Shown: positions 7,301 through 11,983 of the stretch, in pieces | How positions within the stretch are numbered: position 1 is the stretch's first letter | How the letters are laid out: the number at the start of each line of letters is the position of its first letter | Assembly (NCBI GenBank): GCA_003512825.1 | Contig: DOOI01000008.1 | Coordinates: forward strand, 621 to 12,603 | Direction of reading: 5' to 3' | Origin: Paracoccaceae bacterium | Lineage (GTDB): Bacteria > Pseudomonadota > Alphaproteobacteria > Rhodobacterales > Rhodobacteraceae | Length of the DNA stretch: 11,983 nt | Notes under the pieces: model-generated | What the model was told of the DNA's origin: nothing | What the model saw: only the letters and a program-made list of their open reading frames with translations | The model's database searches: none | Position numbers and translations under genes: made by a program

Positions 7301-8931
7301 GCGCGAGTGCTCCCTTGGGCGAGTATGAGATCCGCGGCCCGATGCGCGAGCATCATCGTGGGCGCATTGGTATTGCCAGAGGTGATATTGGGGAAGCTTG
7401 ACGCATCGATGACCCGCAGGCCAGTGGTGCCGAACACCCGGCACTCGGAATCGAGCACGGCTGTCTCGGCAGAGGCCCCCATCCGGCACGTCGAGACCGG
7501 GTGATAGACAGTGCCCGAGCGGGCCCGGCAATCGGCGAGGATGTCCTCATCGCTCATGCCGCGCACATCGGGCCCCATCGGGGCCTCGACCAACCGTGCC
7601 AGAGCTGGAGCAGAGATCAGCCGCTCGACCAAGCGCCCGCCTGCGATAGCGGCAGCGCGATCCTTTTCGGTGGAAAGGCTATTGGGCATAATGGCAGGTG
7701 CCGCGTCGATATCGGTGGCGCGAATATCAATCCGCCCGCGCGCGCTGGGCCGGGCGGTTTGCGCGCAAAGGATAAAGCCGGGGAAGGGATCGGGGTTGAT
7801 CACCGTCCGTTTGCCATAGCCCGTGACGGTATAGGTGACAGGGTTGAAGTAAATCTGTTGATCGGCATAGGGCAGGTCCGGCGAGGACCGCAGAAAGCCG
7901 CCGGATTGGTTTACCGACAGCGACAGCGGCCCTTTGCGGGTCAGCGCATAGTGCAGCGCTGCTTTCACCTTGCCCCACAGAGGTGCCAGATCATTGTTCA
8001 AGCTGCGCTCGGTGGCGCGGTAATAATAGCTTACGGCTTGATGGTCTTGCAGATTTCCACCGACATTGTCATTGGCCACGATCACCGGGATGCCCAGCGA
8101 TTGCAGGAGCGCACCCGGGCCAATGCCCGAGCGCTGAAGCAAACCGGGGCTATGAACGGCACCTGCCGACAGGATGATTTCGCGACCATGCACCACCTCG
8201 CGCCCCCCCCTGTGGCGCAACTCGATGCCCATGGCGCGGGTGCCCTCAAACAGCACACGGGCGACGCGGCTGCGGGTGCGAAGCGTGACATTGGCGCGTT
8301 TAAGCGCCGGGTGAAGATGCGCGCGTGCCGAAGACCAGCGCCGGCCATTGCGGGTATTGATCTGATAGATCCCGCCCCCCTCGGGCTGATCGCCGTTCAT
8401 ATTGGCCGTAATGGGCAGTTGCAGCTCTTGTAACCCCTTGAAGTAATGGCGGTTGAGGGGGTGGATGCGCGCAGAGACATCCGAGACATAAAGCGCACCG
8501 GAACCGCTTTTGCTGCCATCGGGCGCAACGCGGGTTTCAATACGGTCATAGGTGGCACGCACGCTTTGCCAGTTCCAGCCCTTGGCCCCCGCCGCTTCCC
8601 AATCCTCGAAATCATGCGGCAGCCCCCGGCAATAGACCATGGCGTTGATCGAGCCGGACCCGCCCACCACATGGCCGCGCGGCCAGTAATCGACCCGGCC
8701 ATTGAGCGCCTCTTGCGGCTCGGCGTTCAGGCAATAATTCCAACGTGTATCATAAAACAGACGCCCATAGCCCACGGGAAGGTGGATATAGGGCGAGCGG
8801 TCCATGCCGCCGCTTTCCACGATCAACACCTGCGATCTGCCATCAGCGCTCAGGCGGTCCGCCAGCACGGATCCTGCGGAGCCTGCCCCGATGATGATAT
8901 AGTCGTATTTCTTCACAGCCCGCTCCGTCAT
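7297..8931 (-). CDS. GMC-family FAD-dependent oxidoreductase (choline dehydrogenase-like)
   Basis: Counted from the ATG at 8931, the protein has 544 residues, the usual family size. It starts with the FAD-binding Rossmann motif YIIIGAGSAGS (glycines 15, 17, 20). GMC signature 1 follows (PRGHVVGGSGSINAMVYCRG), then signature 2 (GAVHSPGLLQRSGIGP). The C-terminal active site has His477 (YHPVSTCRMG) and Asn520 (SGNTNAP), the His/Asn pair seen in choline oxidase. It should oxidise a primary alcohol or polyol to an aldehyde or ketone in the cytoplasm, since there is no signal peptide. The substrate is unknown. The frame stays open to a TTG at 8997 and an ATG at 8991, which would add about 20 residues; 8931 is preferred because homology begins right after it, though no start has a strong ribosome-binding site. 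It is first in the minus-strand cluster and divergent from the LysR gene. Confidence 0.92.
   Translation of the reverse strand: MTERAVKKYDYIIIGAGSAGSVLADRLSADGRSQVLIVESGGMDRSPYIHLPVGYGRLFYDTRWNYCLNAEPQEALNGRVDYWPRGHVVGGSGSINAMVYCRGLPHDFEDWEAAGAKGWNWQSVRATYDRIETRVAPDGSKSGSGALYVSDVSARIHPLNRHYFKGLQELQLPITANMNGDQPEGGGIYQINTRNGRRWSSARAHLHPALKRANVTLRTRSRVARVLFEGTRAMGIELRHRGGREVVHGREIILSAGAVHSPGLLQRSGIGPGALLQSLGIPVIVANDNVGGNLQDHQAVSYYYRATERSLNNDLAPLWGKVKAALHYALTRKGPLSLSVNQSGGFLRSSPDLPYADQQIYFNPVTYTVTGYGKRTVINPDPFPGFILCAQTARPSARGRIDIRATDIDAAPAIMPNSLSTEKDRAAAIAGGRLVERLISAPALARLVEAPMGPDVRGMSDEDILADCRARSGTVYHPVSTCRMGASAETAVLDSECRVFGTTGLRVIDASSFPNITSGNTNAPTMMLAHRAADLILAQGSTRA
7310..7316 (-). promoter_or_regulatory. 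Ribosome-binding site of the enolase-superfamily gene
   Basis: AAGGGAG on the minus strand, 9 nt before the ATG at 7300, lies inside the last codons of the GMC gene. With the ATGA stop/start overlap, it selects 7300 over upstream in-frame starts. Confidence 0.65.
8203..8210. repeat. Run of eight C (G8 on the coding strand) inside the GMC gene
   Basis: Eight consecutive C residues encode part of HRGGRE in the GMC reading frame. The frame is intact here. It is the longest homopolymer I noticed within a gene of this window, so it is a possible slippage or sequencing-error site. Confidence 0.8.
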
Positions 8932-9003
8932 CGGGGCCTGATCCCGGCCCACTGTCCCCAATGCAAAAGATGTGACGGGGTGGCGCGCCATGGACAAACA
9001 AAG

Positions 9004-9029
9004 AATTTTTTGTTCATCTACAAAAAATT
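9004..9029. promoter_or_regulatory. Perfect inverted repeat in the divergent LysR/GMC control region, probable LysR operator
   Basis: AATTTTTTGT (9004-9013) and ACAAAAAATT (9020-9029) are perfect 10-bp inverted arms around a 6-nt spacer, TCATCT. The repeat sits 11 bp before the LysR start codon and about 70 bp before the GMC start. An extra overlapping half-site, AACAAA (8997-9002), pairs with TTTGTT (9009-9014). LysR regulators typically bind AT-rich interrupted dyads between themselves and a divergent target, so autorepression plus activation of the GMC cluster is the likely role (inference). The AT-rich tract contrasts sharply with the GC-rich surroundings. Clear -35/-10 hexamers could not be assigned with confidence in 8932-9040. 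Confidence 0.65.
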
Positions 9030-9040
9030 TGGTGGCATCG

Positions 9041-9919
9041 ATGGCGCATTCGCATCCTCCTCTGCCTTGGTTGCGCGCGTTTGAAGCGGCGGCGCGGCTG
9101 AGATCGTTTACCTTGGCCGCAGCAGAACTGGGGCTTACCCCGGCGGCTGTAAGCTATCAGGTGCGCGCTTTGGAGGCGGAACTGGGGTATCCACTTTTTG
9201 CCCGCAAGACCCGCGCACTGGAACCCACCCGGATGGCGGAGCTGTATTTGCCATGGGTGGCGCGGGCGTTTGGGGATCTGTCGCGGGCCACGGATGAGGT
9301 GTTTGGTCGCCAAGGCCAGCGCGCCGTACGATTGCGATGTCTGTCGTCCTTGGCGCAATTATGGCTCATACCGCGCCTGCCGCGCTGGCAAGCCAGCAAT
9401 CCAGAGGTGCAGGTCACGCTCAATGTTGGCTCATGGTCGGGCATGATGGACCCCGGTCAGCTTGATCTCGACATCCGCTATGGCGATGGCAGTTCTGATG
9501 GCACGCAGGGCGAGCAATTGCGTGCCGAGCATTTGGTGGCGGTCTGTGCACCAGCGCTTCGGCTCGCAGGCAAAACGCGCGCAGCACTGGCCGCGATGCC
9601 CTTGATCGACATTCTGGGCGTGGTGGATACATGGGAAAGCTATCTTGGCACCCGCATGCTGCCTGTTCCGGTCTTTCGGGTGGATCAATCCGCGACCGCC
9701 CTGGCCTTGGCGGCGGAAGGTTTGGGCGTGGCACTGGTCTGGCATCTTTTCGCGGCCCCCTATCTGGCGGACGGGCGATTGGTGCGGGCCTTGCCCATAG
9801 CAGAGGATCAAGCCACGCCGCATGACCTGCGGCTGGTGATGGCGGATAGCCCCACACCGCCACGCGCAGAGGTATTGCTTTTTCGCGATTGGCTTTTTGC
9901 GGAAATGGCCGCGACCTGA
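9041..9919 (+). CDS. LysR-family transcriptional regulator (GcvA-like)
   Basis: The protein has 292 residues. The N-terminal winged helix (about 7-65) reads PLPWLRAFEAAARLRSF, then the helix-turn-helix LAAAELGLTPAAVSYQVRALEAELG and LFARKTRALEPT. The rest is the periplasmic-binding-protein-like effector domain, ending near FRDWLFAE. The frame is open 23 codons further upstream to 8972, but those codons cover the AT-rich operator and lack family homology. The ATG at 9041 gives the usual N-terminus, with GGTGG 5 nt upstream. It is divergent from the GMC-enolase-IorA-IorB cluster, the classical arrangement for a LysR activator of a catabolic operon that also represses itself. The co-inducer is unknown. 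It converges on yacG with 19 bp between the two stops; only a weak CGCC/GGCG hairpin is present there. Confidence 0.93.
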   Translation: MAHSHPPLPWLRAFEAAARLRSFTLAAAELGLTPAAVSYQVRALEAELGYPLFARKTRALEPTRMAELYLPWVARAFGDLSRATDEVFGRQGQRAVRLRCLSSLAQLWLIPRLPRWQASNPEVQVTLNVGSWSGMMDPGQLDLDIRYGDGSSDGTQGEQLRAEHLVAVCAPALRLAGKTRAALAAMPLIDILGVVDTWESYLGTRMLPVPVFRVDQSATALALAAEGLGVALVWHLFAAPYLADGRLVRALPIAEDQATPHDLRLVMADSPTPPRAEVLLFRDWLFAEMAAT

Positions 9920-9938
9920 CGCCAACTTGGGCGACGGA

Positions 9939-10142
9939 TCAGTGCGATTTCTTCGCCGCCTCTTCTGCCGCCAAGACCGCCGCTTCGAGCGCGGCGTCAA
10001 TCTCGCTCAAATCCGGCTCCGCGGCTGAGGGCACGGCGTAGCGGCCCTGCATCCAGCGCGCCAGATCGATATCTGCACAGCGCTTGCAGCAGAACGTGCG
10101 ATAGGCGGTCTCGGTCGGTTTGTTGCAGATCGGGCAGGCCAT
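9939..10142 (-). CDS. yacG: DNA gyrase inhibitor / zinc-binding protein YacG
   Basis: This 67-residue protein carries the YacG zinc-finger pattern C-x2-C-x11-C-x3-C (Cys3, Cys6, Cys18, Cys22; ACPICNKPTE and TFCCKRCADIDL). The conserved DLARWMQGRY segment follows, then an acidic, alanine-rich helical tail. In Escherichia coli, YacG binds GyrB and inhibits gyrase; whether this is its main role in alphaproteobacteria is unclear. The ATG shares its A with the TGA of the upstream ribonuclease gene (TGATG), and AAAGGGG lies 7 nt upstream, so translation is probably coupled. It is the last gene of the infA-maf-rng-yacG block. Confidence 0.93.
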   Translation of the reverse strand: MACPICNKPTETAYRTFCCKRCADIDLARWMQGRYAVPSAAEPDLSEIDAALEAAVLAAEEAAKKSH

Positions 10143-11173
10143 CAGAGCACCCCTTTGAGCGCCTCCGCCACCGGAACACGGATGCGGTGGCGTTGGAGTT
10201 CGTAATTGCCCAAGGGGGTGAAGCCCGCAAGGATGGTTTCCACCGGATCAGAGCGGAACGCGGCCTTGAGCGACATCTCAAAGGCGCGGCGTTCCTTTTT
10301 GGGCAGCGAGGCGAGGTCCATGACGATCACGCCGCCCAGACCGCGCAGGCGCAATTGCCGTGGCAATTCGCGCGCCGCATTGAGATTGGCCTTGAGGGCG
10401 GCTGCGGGCGATGTGTCGGTGCCGGTGTTGACGTCAACGGCGACCAAGGCGCGCGTGGCTTCGATGATCATCGTATGGCCATGTTGGAGCGGCACCACGG
10501 GATCAAGCGCGCGCGTGAGCGCATCAAGCACGCCATGGGTCTCAAACCCGCCCGGTTCGGTGATGACTTCGGCAGGCTCCACCCATTCACGCCATGCAAG
10601 CGCATGCGGGCCGTCGCCTTCGATCAGTGCTTCTGCGTCGCCTTCGCCATCGGCCAAAATCGCCGTGGCCAGATCGGCCATAGCGCTGATGTCTTCGACG
10701 ATTTCGTCGTCCGGGCCAGTTTCGCCCGACGAGCGCAGGATCAAGCCCGCACTGTCCATATCAAACGCGTCATGCGCCAATGCCAAAAGCGCGTCGCGGC
10801 GCTCGTCATCCTTGATCTGGCGCGACACGTTCACCCCCGGTGCGCCGGGCGTGACAATGGCGTAGCGGCTCTTGAACAGCAGACGATCCGTGACGGGCAG
10901 CGCCTTGCTTTCTTCGGCATGGCTTGTGACCTGAACCAAGAGCGATTGCCCCGGCGAGAGGCCCTTGACCTGCTTGAGAAACATCGGCCCCTCGGGGGTG
11001 GTGACAAAAATGCCGCCCTGCCCTTTTTGCGGCTTATCGGCCTTGGCGCGGTAGATTGCGCCAACCCGCGCCCCCTCGGCATCGACGAAAATGTCATGCA
11101 AACGCCCATCCACCATCAATGCGGCCACTTCGCGGCCCTCAACGGTGTCGAGAATGATTTGCCGTCCCTTCAT
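10142..11173 (-). CDS. Ribonuclease E/G family protein, short form without zinc link
   Basis: The 343-residue protein has an N-terminal S1-like region (about 30-110, [12 protein letters not shown] to the [16 protein letters not shown] segment) and the RNase E/G catalytic core. Asp247 in VDVNTG and Asp286 in [11 protein letters not shown] match the two Mg-binding aspartates of RNase E (Asp303 and Asp346). These enzymes cut single-stranded AU-rich RNA in rRNA maturation and mRNA decay. RNase G is about 490 residues; this protein ends 57 residues after Asp286, just where the CPxC zinc link would begin, so the dimer-bridging zinc and small domain are missing. The frame is open to 11326, but 11173 is chosen: GGAGA stands 5 nt upstream, homology starts there, and it overlaps the maf stop as ATGA. 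Short versions in this cluster are, to my recollection, common in Rhodobacterales. Confidence 0.9.
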   Translation of the reverse strand: MKGRQIILDTVEGREVAALMVDGRLHDIFVDAEGARVGAIYRAKADKPQKGQGGIFVTTPEGPMFLKQVKGLSPGQSLLVQVTSHAEESKALPVTDRLLFKSRYAIVTPGAPGVNVSRQIKDDERRDALLALAHDAFDMDSAGLILRSSGETGPDDEIVEDISAMADLATAILADGEGDAEALIEGDGPHALAWREWVEPAEVITEPGGFETHGVLDALTRALDPVVPLQHGHTMIIEATRALVAVDVNTGTDTSPAAALKANLNAARELPRQLRLRGLGGVIVMDLASLPKKERRAFEMSLKAAFRSDPVETILAGFTPLGNYELQRHRIRVPVAEALKGVL

Positions 11174-11745
11174 GTGCGTCTCCATAGAGGCAGGCCAGCC
11201 GCCGTCAAAAGGGTTGCTGTCTCGGCCAGAGGCAAGCCCACGATTCCCGTGAACGACCCTTGGATCCATGGGATAAAGGCGCCCGCAAGCCCTTGGATTC
11301 CATAGCCGCCCGCTTTGCCCTGCCAATCGCCCGAGGCGAGGTAGGCGTTCAATTCATCATCTGAAAGACGCTTCATCTTGACGGCGCTCTCACAGGTGCG
11401 TTTCCACAGCCTATCGCCACGACGCACCACCACTGCTGTGATGACCTGATGGCGCCGCCCGCCTAGTGCCACAAGAAACGCAGCCGCCTCGCCCGCATCG
11501 CGCGGCTTGCCAAGGATGCGCCGCCCGAGCGCCACTGTGGTATCAGCGCTGAGCACCACGTCATCGGGGCCCGCATCAATCGCCAAAGCCTTTTCAAGGG
11601 CGATCCGCTCGCAATAGAGGCGCGGGATCTCACCCTTCTTTGGGTCTTCGTTGATATCAGGGGGAATGATGGCATCGGGCGTCAGGCCCAGCGTTGCCAA
11701 TAATTCGCGTCGCCGGGGGCTGCCCGATCCGAGGATCAGTCGCAT
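11170..11745 (-). CDS. maf: Maf-family nucleoside triphosphate pyrophosphatase (dTTP/UTP type)
   Basis: This 191-residue protein has the full Maf fold. The N-terminal substrate loop is [12 protein letters not shown] (5-16), the catalytic aspartate is Asp68 in SADTTVALG, and GKPRD (79-83), [12 protein letters not shown] and [14 protein letters not shown] follow. The last two segments are typical of the YhdE branch, which hydrolyses dTTP, UTP and modified pyrimidine nucleotides to monophosphates, a house-cleaning role. The 7-methyl-GTP branch (YceF) is less likely. GGGAGG stands 5 nt before the ATG at 11745, and the gene starts 24 bp after the infA stop. Its stop overlaps the start of the ribonuclease gene by ATGA. 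Confidence 0.94.
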   Translation of the reverse strand: MRLILGSGSPRRRELLATLGLTPDAIIPPDINEDPKKGEIPRLYCERIALEKALAIDAGPDDVVLSADTTVALGRRILGKPRDAGEAAAFLVALGGRRHQVITAVVVRRGDRLWKRTCESAVKMKRLSDDELNAYLASGDWQGKAGGYGIQGLAGAFIPWIQGSFTGIVGLPLAETATLLTAAGLPLWRRT

Positions 11746-11769
11746 ATCGGCCTCCCGGCGCGCAAAAGC

Positions 11770-11983
11770 TTACTTGAAGCGGTAGTTGATCCGGCCTTTG
11801 GTCAGATCATAAGGGGTCATTTCGACCTGTACCTTATCACCCGCCAGAACGCGAATGCGGTTCTTGCGCATTTTGCCTGCCGTATGCGCGATGATCTCAT
11901 GGCCGTTTTCAAGCTCGACCCGGAACGTCGCATTCTGCAGGAGTTCCTTAACGACACCGGGAAATTCGAGCGTATCTTCCTTG
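11770..11983 (-). CDS. infA: Translation initiation factor IF-1 (start cut by window edge)
   Basis: Seventy residues are visible, from [11 protein letters not shown] to the C-terminal KGRINYRFK and TAA. IF-1 is usually 72 residues beginning MA-K, so only the first two codons lie outside. The OB-fold sequence is nearly universal ([20 protein letters not shown], then [22 protein letters not shown]). IF-1 binds the A-site of the 30S subunit during initiation. It is the first visible gene of the minus-strand block that continues with maf, rng and yacG; the promoter lies outside the window. A glutamine replaces the common proline in LLQNATFRV, a minor change. Confidence 0.97.
   Translation of the reverse strand, partial: KEDTLEFPGVVKELLQNATFRVELENGHEIIAHTAGKMRKNRIRVLAGDKVQVEMTPYDLTKGRINYRFK

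Noticed and set aside
6119..7504. 461-codon plus-strand open frame
   Set aside because: It lies fully antisense to the enolase-superfamily gene and the end of the GMC gene, has no recognisable domain, and reflects GC-rich codon structure.
7501..8433. 310-codon plus-strand open frame
   Set aside because: Antisense shadow of the GMC gene, with no ribosome-binding site or domain.
8932..8997. Longer GMC start at TTG 8997 or ATG 8991
   Set aside because: No Shine-Dalgarno sequence, the extra residues lie outside the FAD-domain homology, and they would approach the operator region. Not excluded completely.
9920..9933. CGCC-N6-GGCG hairpin between the convergent LysR and yacG stops as a bidirectional terminator
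   Set aside because: Only four base pairs and no T-run on either side, so the evidence is too thin.
10187..11305. 372-codon plus-strand open frame
   Set aside because: Antisense to the ribonuclease gene, whose catalytic motifs are clear; the product resembles no family and is rich in R, G and A.
1..11983. CRISPR arrays, tRNA or rRNA genes, insertion sequences, phage genes
   Set aside because: No regularly spaced repeats, cloverleaf-like segments, transposase or integrase motifs were seen by eye on either strand.

Overview
The window looks like chromosomal DNA of an alphaproteobacterium, most likely a Rhodobacteraceae (roseobacter-type) member. The evidence is high GC, GC-rich third codon positions, tight ATGA or 1-nt gene overlaps, the cluster infA-maf-rng(short)-yacG, and typical roseobacter catabolic families. 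This taxonomic call is inference from gene content; there is no rRNA in the window.

Layout, left to right. (a) Complement 1-718: a nearly complete RsuA-type pseudouridine synthase running off the left edge. (b) 719-981: a divergent intergenic region with an imperfect hairpin and a dyad (914-939) in front of a ROK-family repressor. (c) 982-3395, plus strand: the ROK regulator, then a tartrate / D-malate dehydrogenase of the beta-decarboxylating dehydrogenase family. (d) 3417-8931, minus strand: a four-gene catabolic cluster transcribed in the order GMC oxidoreductase, enolase-superfamily (mandelate racemase subgroup) enzyme, 2Fe-2S subunit (IorA type), Tat-exported molybdopterin subunit (IorB type). 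(e) 8932-9040: a divergent control region with a perfect 10-bp-arm inverted repeat. (f) 9041-9919, plus strand: a GcvA-like LysR regulator, the likely controller of the cluster. (g) 9939-11983, minus strand: the housekeeping block infA, maf, RNase E/G-like rng and yacG, each overlapping or nearly touching the next.

How the genes may work together: region (d)-(f) looks like a self-contained, LysR-controlled oxidative catabolic cassette. A flavin alcohol oxidoreductase and an enolase-superfamily dehydratase/epimerase are translationally coupled by ATGA, and a two-subunit molybdenum hydroxylase follows. The convergent dehydrogenase in (c) makes pyruvate, glycerate or oxaloacetate-type products from hydroxy-diacids and could feed the end of such a pathway. 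No transporter, cytochrome, molybdenum-cofactor insertion factor (XdhC type) or aldolase is visible, so the substrate cannot be read from this window. I see no tRNA, rRNA, CRISPR array, insertion sequence or phage gene. I do not see a clear radically new system. The most original points are the cassette itself, the operator-like repeats, the zinc-motif-less ROK protein, and the short RNase that ends just where its zinc link should begin while the zinc protein YacG starts on the overlapping codon.
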